Of a DNA stretch of 64,000 bases, positions 12,076 through 24,136 are shown one piece after another; position 1 is the first letter of the stretch; each line of letters opens with the position of its first letter. The notes under the pieces were generated by a model. That model did no database searches. It was not told the DNA's origin and saw only the letters and a program-made list of their open reading frames with translations. The DNA comes from Patella vulgata (lineage: Eukaryota; Mollusca; Gastropoda; Patellidae). The stretch spans positions 44,597,201-44,661,200 of the forward strand of contig NC_065887.2 of assembly GCF_932274485.2 (NCBI RefSeq). Reading direction: 5' to 3'. Position numbers and translations under genes: made by a program.

Positions 12076-12447
12076 CCGGGGCAGTTTGGCTAGCCGTTTA
12101 TGTCTGAAATAATCGGGGAGAGGGGATTATCCTACAGGCCTAGGATCCGCGCTTCAGGGGATATACGTTCTGTAGACGAAGCAATAATGCTATTAACTAC
12201 TATTTTAATCCCATTAGTGCTACCTTCAAACCTTCAAATGAATTGCCATTGATTATGTGTTTACACATTCTAAGGAAGGACCCACCATTAGCATGTTTCA
12301 TTATCTCAGCTGTGCCAATTTAATCAAAATGTACTAATAATCTCCATCCTATATACCGTATTACATTAAATATAATTTCATCGTTTCGTCTCACTTCCAA
12401 ATATTGATAGGATCAGTCTAGAAAAACATTTATGCAGAGGTCATTAA

Positions 12448-12799
12448 ACATACATTATGCAAGAGCTAAATCTACCTATTTCAGGTCTTTCTTTAGGCCT
12501 GAAATGTTATCTAAATTATTAATTAGACATTAATGAATTTATCCAGACCATAATCAACTCTCGATGCCATCGCTAGCCTGGGATATTTAACGGATTGGAA
12601 TTCGTTTTTTGAAAAATAATGAAACATAAAAGTGGATAATCGAGACTTTATCGTACCGACTTTAATAATGATGATCGAGGCTAGGCCTAAAATTCAAAAG
12701 CTAATATCTTGGTTAAGGGTGGAGCAATTTGACTGATATTCCGGGCATATTCTATTTACATTACTTTCAACTCTGTATCTAATCTACCATAATGCCCCT
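12448..12799 (+). mobile_element. TTAA-family MITE, copy B
   Basis: The left end 'acatacattatgcaagag' follows TTAA at 12444-12447. The right end 'ccataatgcccct' is followed by TGAA, probably a mutated TTAA. The body matches copies A and D, for example 'ggtctttctttaggcctga' and 'ttaattagacattaa'. It is not coding. Copy C lies about 175 bp downstream in opposite orientation. Confidence 0.8.
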
Positions 12800-12975
12800 T
12801 GAACAAATATTTTGCAAAACTCCACGCAGTAAACAAATGTCGAATATAGTACGGTTAAATACATGAACAGATTTATGTACTAACGTGTAAGATAACTGCA
12901 CACAATAGCAAACTTAACCGATGGGACCAAATCTAAATCAAGTGCAAAATGGGTCATATATTAAGGTAAACGTAA

Positions 12976-13366
12976 AGATACATTATGGGAGATTAGATAA
13001 AGAGTTGGCAGTTCTCACTATAATAGTTAAAAACTAGATAAGGGAATTTGCTAAACATTTCAGTCAAATTGATCCACTCTGGACCGAGATTTTGACGATT
13101 GAATTGTCTGCCTAGCCTCGATCATCATTACTAAAGTCGGTACGATTAAAAACATAGTCTCGATTATCCATTTCATGATTAAATAATGAATGAAAGTTGA
13201 GCAGCAAATCTGATCATAATCCAGTAAATATCGCAGGCTAGCGATGCCATCAAGAGTTGATTATGGTGTGGATAAGTTAATTAATGTCTAATTAAAAATC
13301 TAGATAACATTCCCGGCCTAAAGAAAGACCTGCGATAGACAGATTTAGCTCTTGCATAATGTATGT
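12976..13366 (-). mobile_element. TTAA-family MITE, copy C (inverted relative to B)
   Basis: Read on the minus strand, this repeats copy B's order: 'acatacattatgcaagag', then the 'ggtctttctttaggcc' block, the 'gattatg' block, and finally 'ctcccataatgtatct'. TTAA lies at 13367-13370. The outer side of B and the outer side of C both carry TTAA. The pair could be two separate insertions or one fold-back unit of about 0.9 kb. Confidence 0.75.
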
Positions 13367-13591
13367 TTAATAATACGATGACATCATTATTAATGTGACG
13401 TCATAATGTATGTTTAAAAGATATAATCTAAACAGAATAAAACAACATACAATCGAATAAAACAATACACGAATAAAATATTCATCATCAACCTCAGTCA
13501 CGGGATGAACATTTATACCAAGTTTGAATATTCTACCTCATTTGGCTACCGTGTCATAAACAGTGTGACGGTCTGCATACACATGTAAATC

Positions 13592-14745
13592 AAGATAATA
13601 GTGACTTTTGGCAAGCGTAAATTCCCGGTCCGTATCGCGTATCCGTGTCGACTTTGCGTGTGCCGTCATCAATGTGTGTGTATTTCCCATACGTTATACA
13701 GCACACGGGCACGGCAGCACGTATCGAACAGCACGTCGTCTTTTTACCGTCATTTTTGCTACTTTTAGACCCTAAAATGTTGTGCCATAGTGCTTTTTTT
13801 ATACTTTCGATGGCCTACGCTACATGCAGATCTGACCAGTTGTTCTGGGAGGTCGCGTCAGAGGTTATAGAGCGGCTTTTGACCCTATGACATCAGATAT
13901 TTGATTAACCAATCAGCATTGATGTTTCTAGTGCATTACCCACAATTTCGTGAACCTCACGCCTAATCCCTCACATCATCCAGAACACGTCAATGATAAC
14001 AACTCTTCCAGATCCTAGTGTAGTAAAGAGTAAATCGGAATTTTGAACTATAAAAAACTAAACGAAATAGGATCTGTGTGTTTAATCAGATTGAATAGCG
14101 TGTTTATGAATCAATGTGTATCCTGGAACACGAGGGTGTATATTTGATGAATCAATGTGTATCCTGGAACACGAAGGTGTATATTTGATGAATCAATGTG
14201 TATCCTGGAACACGAAGGTGTATATTTGATGAATCAATGTGTATCCTGGAACACGAAGGTGTATATTTCATGTGATTTTAACCATGATAAACACTGGAAT
14301 TTAATCAATAGTTTTGATTACTTTTTCTCTGAATTTTAATATTTTTCCTGCATGTCTGCATGCTGGTTGATCTACACGCTAAATTTGCAAATCTGTAAAT
14401 GATGTGATTCTATGGTAAAGGGGTATAAACTTTCTTAAATGATACATTAGTGAAACTAAACATTGCTGTCGAGTCGAGTCGAAGTCAAAGATTTTTTTAA
14501 TAAGATTTGATATAAATGGGTTTTTTTAATAGCTCAGCGACTGTCGAGCGACTTCACTCCCTCCAGTACTTTGTAGGCTATTACTGATGGTAGATCACTG
14601 CCATCATGCCGTAATAGAACTACGCCAAATCTGCCAAAACTCTAAAATTACATCGACGAAACGTTTCACGTGACGACACGGATACGTGCTACGGATGGAA
14701 AAAATTCCCCTTGCCAAAAGTCTCTATTACGACTTATGGATTGTT
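13592..14745. repeat. Interval bounded by about 75-bp inverted repeats
   Basis: The left arm (about 13592-13670) holds 'gacttttggcaag', 'cgtatccgtgtcg' and a cGTGTG-like block. The right arm (about 14645-14745) is the inverted copy, with 'cgacacggatacgtg' and 'cttgccaaaagtc' in the same relative order. The interval holds a 41-bp tandem array and no supported gene. It may be a decayed DNA transposon, but no target duplication was found. Confidence 0.5.
14108..14271 (+). repeat. 41-bp tandem repeat, four units
   Basis: Four nearly identical units begin 'gaatcaatgtgtatcctgga' and end 'gtgtatatttgat'. The last unit diverges at its end. The open frame across the array is a by-product of the repeats. 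Confidence 0.95.
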
Positions 14746-15263
14746 GTCGAGTTCAAATCGGAAATATAAACAATTTGGGTATATTCTTACTAAGATAATA
14801 TGTATCACTCATTTTGTCGGCCTTAATTATCAAACATTGCCATGCTTCGATCGCCCTTCAAATATTCATTAATAATTATACTTTCCCAACGTATTTTTAC
14901 CGATCGACGGTCATGTCACTTATTGGATTATAATTTTTTAGCAATAGAAATTATTTTATTTTCCAGAGTTTATAAGATACCACTTAGCAACAGACTTCCC
15001 ACTCCTCAAATCAAATTAGGCTAGTCCTCCCGAATGCCATGCCCAATTTGTCAAGTGTCGAAGTGTTATTCGTTAATATGAAAAAATAAAAATAAAATCG
15101 TAGTTACATTATAGTGCCAAGAAATGAAATGGGGGTTGACGGTCTACTTTCCTGTACTAATGGGGTGCACAACACTGTTAAAATAACAATTTAATTTGGT
15201 ATAATATCCTTCCGTTACTGTAAAGGATTCAACATGAACCCTTTCTTCTTACACAATTCGTCT
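14746..15263. other. Intergenic, with a possible SINE-2 tail
   Basis: No gene was recognised. A stretch at about 15123-15180 ('aaatgaaatgggggttgacg') resembles an old minus-strand tail of SINE family 2. Confidence 0.4.
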
Positions 15264-15630
15264 TGAAAAATGAATGAAATCGGGTTTAACGTCCTACACC
15301 AACCGGGATCATAACAAAATAAAAATCACAGACAGAATCTTTCTGTACTGCTTCATCTGTGGGTGGTATCAGAACAAGATTGCCACTCGACGTCTACTTT
15401 AGTTTACCTATACCTAAAAAGTTTAGTGGGGCAGAAAGGTTGGTCGGACAAGGAATATCATCTAGTCAGTCATTCGGATGGGACAAAACGCCGAGGACCC
15501 GTGTACTCATTGGCGTGCACGTTAAACGTAGCGCCGCTGTTCGGGCAAAATTTCCCTCATAGAACACTATATGGCGTAAGCCCAGTCGGAGCAGGACAGT
15601 AATACATCAAACCCGATTTCATTTTTCGAT
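15264..15630 (+). mobile_element. SINE family 2, plus-strand copy with an inverted partial copy
   Basis: The right part (about 15345-15624) matches the intact SINE-2 at 57671-57962. Shared blocks are 'gatgggacaaaacgc', 'attggcgtgcacgtta', 'gggcaaaatttccctcata' and 'atttcattttt' at the tail. A second, minus-strand tail ('aatgaaatcgggtttaacg') sits at 15268-15300, so the locus has inverted ends. The tRNA-like head is degraded. It is not coding, although two overlapping short frames cross it. Confidence 0.75.
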
Positions 15631-16100
15631 TTTAAAATGTTCTGTGTGTTTTAAATATTCGGTTGAGGAGGGCAATATAACAAAATCAATATTGACTGAA
15701 ATGAACCAATATTAAATTCTGATTCCTGTGTTTAAATGCCGATGATTATGGATACGGTTGAAGAGATTTAGCTACTTTAAAGTATTTGTTATTTGATTAT
15801 TTACAGTTTATGAACGAATGAAATAAATAAATAGAAAGATTATCAAATATTAAATGAAATAAATAAGTAAATGAATTCGTGGCATGCCTTTAAATGCTAT
15901 GTAAAATATTATCACATTGTATTTCTTGGCAATGTTAAGTTTCGTATAATCACCTGATTTAGTTACGTACAATCTCTTAGTTTCGTTCTAATTTTACAGC
16001 AAAATAAAAACAAAATAGGCGGGAAATCAATGAATCCCGGTTGTCAAATCATATCTACCCTACTTTCCGACTTTCTTCCGTTGATCATAGACACCTAAAT
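15631..16100. other. Intergenic, no gene recognised
   Basis: AT-rich sequence with short 'aaataaataa' tracts and no supported feature. Confidence 0.5.
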
Positions 16101-18060
16101 TATTATTATTATCATTATTGCAGCACATTTATAGTGCACCCTTTCATATAACATGTTCAGGAGCACTTTACAAAGTGCCAATGTAAATCATAAAGAAACA
16201 ACAAGATTATGGACACGTAAACAATTATATACAGAGTTAGTTAAAAGCCTGATTAAATAAATGTGTTTTAAGGTGTATTTTAAAAGAATATAGAGATGTA
16301 CAACATCTTAAACTAAATGGTAGATTATTCCATAAAATAGGTGCTTGATAACTAAAAGAGCGCTGACCATAAGAGACTAGTTGAACAGTTTGGGCTTTAA
16401 AAGTAGTTTATCTGATGTACGTAATGTTCGGCCAGGTGTATAAAGTTCTAAACGATCTGAGAGGTAAACAGGAGCTAAATTATTTAAACATTTAAAAGTA
16501 AGTAATAAAATCTTAAAATCAATTCGATATTTAACAGGTAACCAGTGTAAATTTTATAAAGCAGGAGTTATGTGATGCATTTCTTTGTCAAAGTAACAAG
16601 TCTAGCTGCAGTATTCTGTACTTCTTGTAATGTATCGATAAACTAAAAGTGAATTAAAGTAATCTGATCGAGAAGTGACCAGAGAATTAACAAGTGACTT
16701 AGTGGCCTCTGCAGTTACCGATATTAAAATAGCAAAATTTACAAATATTATTTACTGCTCCCATGAGCATAAATCAAAGATTGCGCCAATATTTCGGGCA
16801 GAATCAGATGAAAATATATCACAATGGCCAATTACAACGGGGGGGGGGGGGGTATCATGTGCAGGAAAGAAAGAAAGAGAGAGAGCGAGAGAGATTAACG
16901 TCCACTCGACACAAACTAGGTCATTTCGGGACTAACATATGGTTCAATTTCATTTCAAAAATTGGCTTGCGCGAAGGGGTCTTTAGCAGTAGGAGGGACA
17001 CGGAGAAAACCCACGGGTTTGGAAGGCAACCCTACTCCTTGTCACATACAACCGGGGAATCGAAACCACGCCAGTTGAATCAATGACTGACCTTATGATA
17101 CAGCGCGCACGCGCTAACCATTCGGCCATCAAAATTTACTTAATTGGTGCCTTGAATCTAATAATATATATTCGGTTTTATCATCATTCAATTTTAAAAG
17201 AATTCTTTGACATCCATTTTCTAATAATATATATTCGGTTTTATCATCATTCAATTTTAAAAGAATTCTTTGACATCCATTTTCTAATTTCACTAATACA
17301 GTTCTCAAGTTGCAATTTTGATAAATTGAAAGAAGGTGGGCAATTAGGTGTAAATGAAATATATAATTGAGTATCATCGGCATACAAATGAAAGCTGAGA
17401 CCACATTTTCTAACAATATCGCATAATGGTGACGTATAAAGGGTAAATAAAATCGGACCAAAACGAGAACCTTGAGGTTTCAACCCACAAGATAGCTTTT
17501 TAAAAGATTTGATGCAGAGCCACAAATACCGAATTTAAAATGGAGTCTACGTAAAAGAATAGAAGGGTCCACCGTGTCGAAAGCAGTAGATAAATCTATT
17601 AAAATTAAAAATGTACATTTTCTATTATCAATTTCCATTAAAATATCATTTGAAACCCGGGTTAATGCTGTTTCGGTACTGTGAAATTGTTTATAAGCAC
17701 TTTGAAATGGTTCATACAAACAGTTGTCATCTAGATGGGCCTTTATCTGAGAAGCAATACATTTCTCCAATATTTTAGAAATAAAATATAAGTTAGAGAC
17801 AGGTCTGTAATTTCTAAAGAAACAAACAAACAAATATTAGGATCCAGTGTAGACTTTTTAATTAAAGGGGTAACATAAACTTGTTTGAAAACTTTGGGAA
17901 TAGTAGAAGATGATATACAAGAATTAATAATATTGGTAAAAACTGAAATTACTTCGTCTAGACAGTCCTTAAGAGTAGGAGTCGGAACAGGATCTAGGAA
18001 CAGACGATTTAATTAGCTTTCAAACGCATTAAAGTCAATAGGTTTATTTAAATCATCAAG
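16100..18060 (-). mobile_element. CR1-clade LINE, RT to 3' end, minus strand
   Basis: On the minus strand the pieces are collinear with the LINE at 28.05-31.40 kb and nearly identical in protein. They run from 'DPVPT' and 'KDCLDEVISVFTNIINSCIS' (about 18000-17890) through 'YRPVSNLYFISKILEK' (17810-17760) and the palm block 'FLILIDLSTAFDTVD' (about 17610-17565). Next are '[11 protein letters not shown]' (about 17385-17355) and the 3' block 'HWLPVKYRIDF'-like sequence. The (ATT)n tail sits at 16098-16118. The 5' part, including the endonuclease, is missing. Frameshifts break the frame, one about 60-bp segment (17159-17283) is duplicated in tandem, and a SINE interrupts it at 16864-17130. It is inactive but relatively young. 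Confidence 0.9.
16864..17130 (-). mobile_element. tRNA-derived SINE family 1, inserted in the LINE
   Basis: Read on the minus strand it starts 'gatggccgaatggttagcg' (box A-like). Next comes 'gtggtttcgattccccgg' (box B-like) and a body with 'ctactgctaaagacccc'. It ends 'gagtggacgttaat' with a (TC)n tract. The LINE continues on both sides: the same region of the other LINE copy (about 29715-29760) lacks this insert. It is non-autonomous and not coding. Confidence 0.85.
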
Positions 18061-20348
18061 TTCAGTTCGTGGTACCGTTTAAATTTAAAGGCAACATTCC
18101 ATTAACAAACTTTTGAAGTAAAATAATCCCTCCAATGGCTATTTTGACTACTTTAAGAAAGGAAAACATTCTATCATCCAATCTACTTATCTGTAGTATG
18201 ATTTGTTATTGCCACTTAATATAAATGGTGAAATTGTATGGGCGAAGGAGAGTTAATGCAATTTCAAAAGATTTACTGAAATATATGTCAGGATAATAGA
18301 CACATCATGTGAAATGGCGATGGTTTTAGGTATTTTTAAACCGAAGCGTCTGGCTATGAAATTGATAAAACTATATTCACTATATTTTCACATCAATCTG
18401 TTGTTATACCTTATTTATAGCTCAAATTTTCCTTATTTCTTTCACTTCCACCTGATTATCAAAATTTAAAGATATGGCATTTTGTATGAAATGTAAATTT
18501 AAGCTGCAATGAATATTTTGATCAACCACAAAGTTTGAACTTGATCTAAATAGAAATTTTGTGTGCATAAGAGTGAACTACACTGGCGTGGACTTAAACT
18601 ATAATTTCATCCAAATCCTAGCTCATATCATGCCGTAATTTTTTCATTTTGTATCAAATAACTCAACAAATATTGCGAGTATGGAGGTGAACAAAGCTTT
18701 CTAGGGAACGGTAAACTAGCCACATGAAGCCAAGTTTATCAGGGAACGATACAGACGCCCACATGAAGCCAAACTTTATTTACAACTGTGTGCCAAATGA
18801 AGGGAAGTTCTTCCAATTTTGATTTTCTTTACGGTATACACAAAATACTAATTGATTCTTTTCACTCATTCATAAAGACACAAATGATAAGTGAGAGTGA
18901 TTTTCAATGTCAATTAATCTGATACTAATTAAATATTTGTGGTAGCGTCATATGGTATAACTTGGTTAACCCGTTTGTTTCCATAACCCCTACGTTCTTT
19001 CCAATGCATCTGGCGTTCATGGGGCTTAGAAAGCTAGAACTATTATAGTTGCTGTCGGAACGTTCTCTTAACTAACCAAGTCCTCTCACTGGTCCTGCAT
19101 GCCCGTATTAAGCTGCAATATCAAAATACGCTCACACAACAGCTTTTTCTGGAAAGAATTAAATAGAAATAAACAACAGCTGATCCGAAAGAAAAAGTTT
19201 GATATTGACATGATTTGCCATGGAAACCTGTTTAAAACAACAGTGTATATCCCGTTTATAAGATATTCGGATGAGATGAGATGTGATGAGATGAAGGAAA
19301 TCAGTAGTAATGATAGTATGGCGTTATTAATGGGGCTAACAGTTTAAAATATAAATAGACAATTAATCAAACCCCGATAATCGACGGACTTTTTCCATTT
19401 GTCTCGCGTTCTCTGATCTATACTTTAAATGTGTCACTTCCAATGTTGCAATCATGTTTTAGATGTTAGCCACCTTGTTTATTAAATAAACCAGTACAAA
19501 TACATCACGTATCCGATGGCGTAAATATTAGCTTTTTTATGGATGCTTAGACGGCTGTGCCAATCTCTTAAGCTGGGTTATATAATCGGAAAGCTTACGA
19601 ATTGACTTTTTACTTGTATGTTATTTTTTCAAATCCCATATGTAGAAAAATTTGTATGCTATATAGTGCGAAACTTATCCTATTTTAATCTGGTTTGGCT
19701 TTGTATTTGTTTGAACAATTATTTATTTATAGCTGATAACTTTAAGGGATACAAATTGTTATATAACCCAAAGAATATGATGTCTGCGATTACCACTATT
19801 CTGTTATCTAAAGATCAGGAAAGCGCCAAGTAAATCAATATTGATGTGGAAGAATTCTATGAGGACATCTTAAAGATGAATCCATTCTAATGAATAGTTT
19901 GTAATTATGAGGAATTTCATTGTGAAGTATTCATAAGGGACCCCGATTTTTATTTTACAACAAGCTATTAGATGTATTTCTAGATGAACTTATTGGAGTT
20001 CGGCGTGTAAGTTGTTGCTAATACACAGTAAATTTAGAATATCATTATAATACAATGACGAAAGCAAAGAGTCTTTTGTTGTTTTTTTTACCGATGACCC
20101 AGATGTCGTATCTGTCAGAATTAAAATTGCCTGAAAGACGTCAGTATTAAAAGGGTAATTAAAATACATAAATCACGTAGACAATTTTATGACATGTAAA
20201 TTAAAACACCGCTCGCAAGTATGTGAACTTTCCGATTGAGGTTTACAGTTGTAGAGTAATGATATGTATTTATTTATACAAGTAATCCATGGGAGGCATT
20301 TGGTGATCGAGAAAGTCGTTTATTACTGAAACAATGCGTTGAAAACCA
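18061..20348. other. Intergenic, no gene recognised
   Basis: The open frames (for example 19099-19347 and 19618-19833) show no family motif. A small near-duplicate ('gccacatgaagccaa') occurs at 18719 and 18758. Nothing else is supported. Confidence 0.5.
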
Positions 20349-20360
20349 CCCATTCTACGA

Positions 20361-21041
20361 CAGTGTGGTGTTAGCTCGATTTTCGTTTTTCAATATTGAT
20401 GAAGCTCGTTTTTCGACATTCGCCACTATCAAAAAACTTGGAGAAAGTGCAGTTTTTATGTGAATCCATTGCCCATGCTTCCTTATTTATGATATTTTTA
20501 GTTCGGTTTAGAACATTGATTTAATCAAATGTGTTTTGGAGACATTCTGTAGATATACATGATTAAAATCTGTATTTTTGAGATTCAAGCCTGAATGTCG
20601 AGAAACGAGTAGCTCGTTTTTCGACATTCGCCAATATAAAAAAACCCCATAAAGTGCAGTTTTTATGTGAATCCACAGCCCAGGCGTCCTCATTTATGAT
20701 ATCTTTAGTTAGGTTTAGAACACTGATTAAATCAAATAGGTTTTGGAAACATTCTGTAGATATACATGATTAAAATCTATATTTTTGAGATTCAAGCCTG
20801 AATATCGAGAATATAGCTCATTTTTCGTGATTTGCTAATATCAAAAAACAAGGAGAAAGAGCAGTTTTTATATGAATCCAATGCTCAGACATCATCATTT
20901 ATGATATCTTTAGTTCGTTTTACAAAACTAATTTAATCAAATGTGTTTTGGAGACATTATGTAGATATACATCCATCAAATCTGCTTTTTAAGATTCAAG
21001 CCTGAATATCGAAAAACGAAAATGGAGGTAACTTCACACTG
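20361..21041. mobile_element. Inverted-repeat element made of three head-to-tail units, 12-bp flanking repeats
   Basis: The ends are inverted copies: left 'cagtgtggtgttagctcgat', and right (on the minus strand) 'cagtgtgaagttacctccat'. Both continue 'tttcgtttttc'. The 12-bp direct repeat 'cccattctacga' lies immediately outside each end (20349-20360 and 21042-21053). Inside are three tandem units of about 205 bp, each starting near 'agctcgtttttcgacattcg' and ending near 'gagattcaagcctgaat'. The unit junctions repeat part of the terminal sequence. No coding frame is seen. A 12-bp duplication is longer than in most DNA transposon families; Mutator-like elements come closest at 8-11 bp. The superfamily is left open. 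Confidence 0.75.
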
Positions 21042-21053
21042 CCCATTCTACGA

Positions 21054-21608
21054 TAATTTGAGTCTTTAAGTATGTAACCATCGATAACAATTAGATATAA
21101 AGAAACGAATTTGTTGCTCAAACATCTACTCCTCTTTTCATCACCTAAAATCATGTGGTAAGTCTTTGACTGAAAACAACGAGTTTTTACATACTGCAAT
21201 TGGAATGAATACGCGAAATCAGAGTCCATATTTCGGACAAAAGTTATCGGATCTTCATTAAATCTGATAGAGACCCTCTTCATAATGACCTGTACACAAA
21301 GCCAAAATCAAACAAAAATCCATAAAGATGCATAGCCTATAGAGCGAGCAGACCTATGGACGAGAATGGTGATCACAATATACGCCCATTCATTGGAATG
21401 TATTATGTTTACTGATATAGTCAATTCACTTTAAATGGAAATTTACGATATATTCTTTCATGTTCAATGTCCATATTTGGGTAATTCTTGACGTCATTAA
21501 GGGTAATTGACCAATCACCTAACTAATGCCAGAAATTTATGCATATAAAAAGCAGGATCTTTCGCTAATCACATTGTAAATAATTTCACTATGTATATAT
21601 AACATGTT
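21054..21608. other. Intergenic, no gene recognised
   Basis: No supported feature. The minus-strand open frame 21283-20996 largely overlaps the end of the neighbouring element. Confidence 0.45.
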
Positions 21609-21611
21609 AGT

Positions 21612-21676
21612 GTCTGCGATATCACCTCGGTGGAAGCGAACTGCGATATCACCTCGGTGGAAGCGAACTGCGATAT
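21612..21676. repeat. Short repeat 'gcgatatcacctcggtggaa', tandem pair plus partial
   Basis: Two exact copies of 'ctgcgatatcacctcggtgg' followed by 'aagcgaa' stand in tandem, followed by a partial third. The same core occurs at 61056-61083 on plus and 45836-45863 on minus, there followed by 'gacgtaaaa'. This may be the tail of a SINE-like repeat. Confidence 0.8.
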
Positions 21677-21837
21677 CATACACACACACGCGACAGATCC
21701 GACATCGCTTGGGTTCTTTAGACCACCATTTGATTTTTAGACGCCCATGATCTGGTGGTTTCCTGAGTCCAGCCACGCTGGTTAGACTGGCGTGGAGAGA
21801 ATAGCTTTTTATGCATACCACTGTTTAAACTGTTTAA

Positions 21838-22225
21838 ACATGCATTATGCAAGAGGTAAATCTGCCTATTGCAGGTCTTTCTGTAGGCCTGAAATGTTTT
21901 CTAAAGTATTAATTAGACATTAATTAACTGATCCAGGCCTTAATCAACTCTCGATGGCGTCAGATTTCTCCGATATTAAATAGATTAGAATCGTTCAGCG
22001 ATACTTTGATTTAATCAAATATGGAGGACCGAGACTTAGCTTCGATCAACCAGTACGGTGGTTGAAATTATTGCACACGTCTGTCAAACCTTCAAAGGCT
22101 AATATCATCGCTTGCAATAGAGTAATTTGAATGAAATTTTCAAATTATTCATTTTACATCATCTACTTTCGAACTATTATAGCAAGAATGGCTAGTTCTT
22201 TATCTAAATCTTACATAGTTGCAAG
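21838..22225 (+). mobile_element. TTAA-family MITE, copy D
   Basis: The left end 'acatgcattatgcaagagg' follows TTAA at 21834-21837. Its body shares 'gcaggtctttctgtaggcct' and 'aatcaactctcgatggc' with copies B and C. The right part ('gaactattatagcaagaatg') is the inverse of the left part of copy E. The right terminus is decayed and placed only approximately. Confidence 0.7.
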
Positions 22226-22560
22226 TTATAGTTCAATCTTCACGGCTCCATTGTTCTAGCCTCTTGTACAATCTGTCACAATTTCACAAGGAGAAATCAA
22301 GCTTGATATAATAGTTTTATGATAAAATTAGTAATAGCTGGAAAAATATTATGTCAGTGTATTTGTGTCTATTTGTATCTATTTGTATCAAGGAGAGCAT
22401 TTCTGATTTTTAACAAAGCCATCAATCGCATTTTTGGCATTTGGTCGATTTGGCAATTGGGCAACACGGACTGGTCGCCATCACAGACGATAGACAGAGT
22501 AGGTCTGTAATAACATAATACTTATAGACGTTCGAATGGGCCTGCTTATATGTATAAAAC

Positions 22561-22640
22561 AGTAGCGGATCTAGAAGCTGTGAATAGGGGGTGAGGCGGG
22601 GCGGTTTCAAATCTAGAGCGCCATCCCCTGTATACAATTA
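22561..22640 (+). mobile_element. Possible hAT-type terminus, isolated
   Basis: 'cagtagcggatctag' resembles the CAGTGGCGGATCTAG-like ends of many hAT elements and is followed by a G-rich stretch, as is usual there. No matching right end was found. It lies just upstream of the lectin-like exon. Confidence 0.35.
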
Positions 22641-22741
22641 TGTAATTGCCATATTCTGTAAGAGAGAAGAGCCCATACCCACCCCACCGACCCCACCACT
22701 ATTCTGTTAGTATAATTCCTCGTTAAATTTTAATTTTTAAG

Positions 22742-22918
22742 GTTTACGAAAACTGGATTGTCCAGAGGATTGGTCAGAAGACAGCGAGAATGGGCGATGT
22801 TATCTTCATGTTCCGTCCTGTATAGAGAATTATACATTTGACGAATTAACCATGTTTTGTCAGGCTGTGTTAAATGCAGATATAGACTATGTCAATGGAC
22901 GACTTTCGTGTATTGATG
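22742..22918 (+). CDS. Exon of a C-type-lectin-like gene (partial)
   Basis: This 177-nt stretch is open in one frame, with an acceptor-like 'tttttaag' before it and a strong donor 'gatg|gtaagt' after it. It is phase 1 at both ends. The 59 residues include 'LDCPEDWSEDSENGRCYLHV' and then 'YTFDELTMFCQAVLNADI'. The spacing Cys-Pro-x-x-Trp ... Arg-Cys-Tyr ... aromatic-Thr ... Phe-Cys resembles the first third of a C-type-lectin-like domain: CPxGW, then the first strand, then helix 1 ending FC. Four further residues, including a Cys, end the exon. The calcium and sugar sites would lie in later exons, which I could not identify. Signal peptide and start are also missing. The phase matches the next proposed exon, so a spliced gene is plausible. 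The family call is tentative. Confidence 0.5.
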
Positions 22919-24136
22919 GTAAGTTATTCTTTGACTGTTTTTCTTCACGACTGTGTCTCTTTCCATTAAACATTTGGGGAAACAATATGTATGATTCTAA
23001 CTGAGCTAGAATCTTCAAACTTCGTGTACGTGCTTATTTATTAGGCGAATGCCGTCGCGGAGATAAATCATTTCATTGGTCGATAACTTTTATGCTGATG
23101 TAGTCAAGGGTGATGAAGCTTTGTATAAGTTTGATAGAGTGAGCATTTTCTACATAGGTTATGCAGAGTTGTAACCAAATTTATTGGTTGAAACTTTGAA
23201 GCACGATGCCTTATGTTTTAATTAAGTTGGAGTTGTAGAACTTGGTGTATAGTTTCATTACTTCGGTGATGAACATTTGCTGCTAAGGCTAAGCGAATTC
23301 GGTTTTATCTTTGGAACATAACAGCTTTACATCTATATGGGGTAGAATGTTGAAACATGGTGTTGGCGAGATATAACCAAGTTGATTAGTTGAGACATTG
23401 GAACACATTGAGTGAGAGTAATGGAAGGGAACATTAGTACTTTGACTAGGCTAAGTAACGATGAGCGATTTGATTGATCAAAACTTTCGAACAGAATGTT
23501 CCAACTTGGTGTGTCTGTTCCCACTGCGAATGGCTTTACTGAGATGGATGATTAACATTTTCCGCTAAGATAAATCAGAGATAGGCGATTTGATTAGCGG
23601 AGGCTTTGGGACACGATAATTGACGGAGAGTGGCGACGACTTCATTTATAGCAAGTTAATTACACGCATGCTTATAATTTCCGACCACTTTCTATTCATA
23701 CTAAACGTTAGTCTTATCGTCGTCAGATAGGTCTCTTAGTATCATATCCAGTCGATCTGAACTCATTACTTAGAGTTCTGTAGGATAGGGGCTGTGAGGT
23801 AACCATCCCCTTTTCAACACAGTGCTTGGCGTGAAAGTATGACGTCACACGAGTCTCAAAAGAGCTGCATCTTTTGGAAATGTACTGGAAGGTGTACCGG
23901 AACGTTGACGGTAATTGGTGTATTGATGTTTCCGCAATAATCGAATAATGGCCCATGGATGGTTACCCAACTATCGTGCCGTGAAATTTATCTCATTGAC
24001 AAATGTACTTATTTGTATTCGAATGATACACACTTCATTGCTTTTACACAGCTAAGAGTTTCTGTTTCGCCAACTACAACTTGTAATTTGGTATTTTTTT
24101 TATTCCAGCACTAAATAAATGTCTTTTCCATTACAG

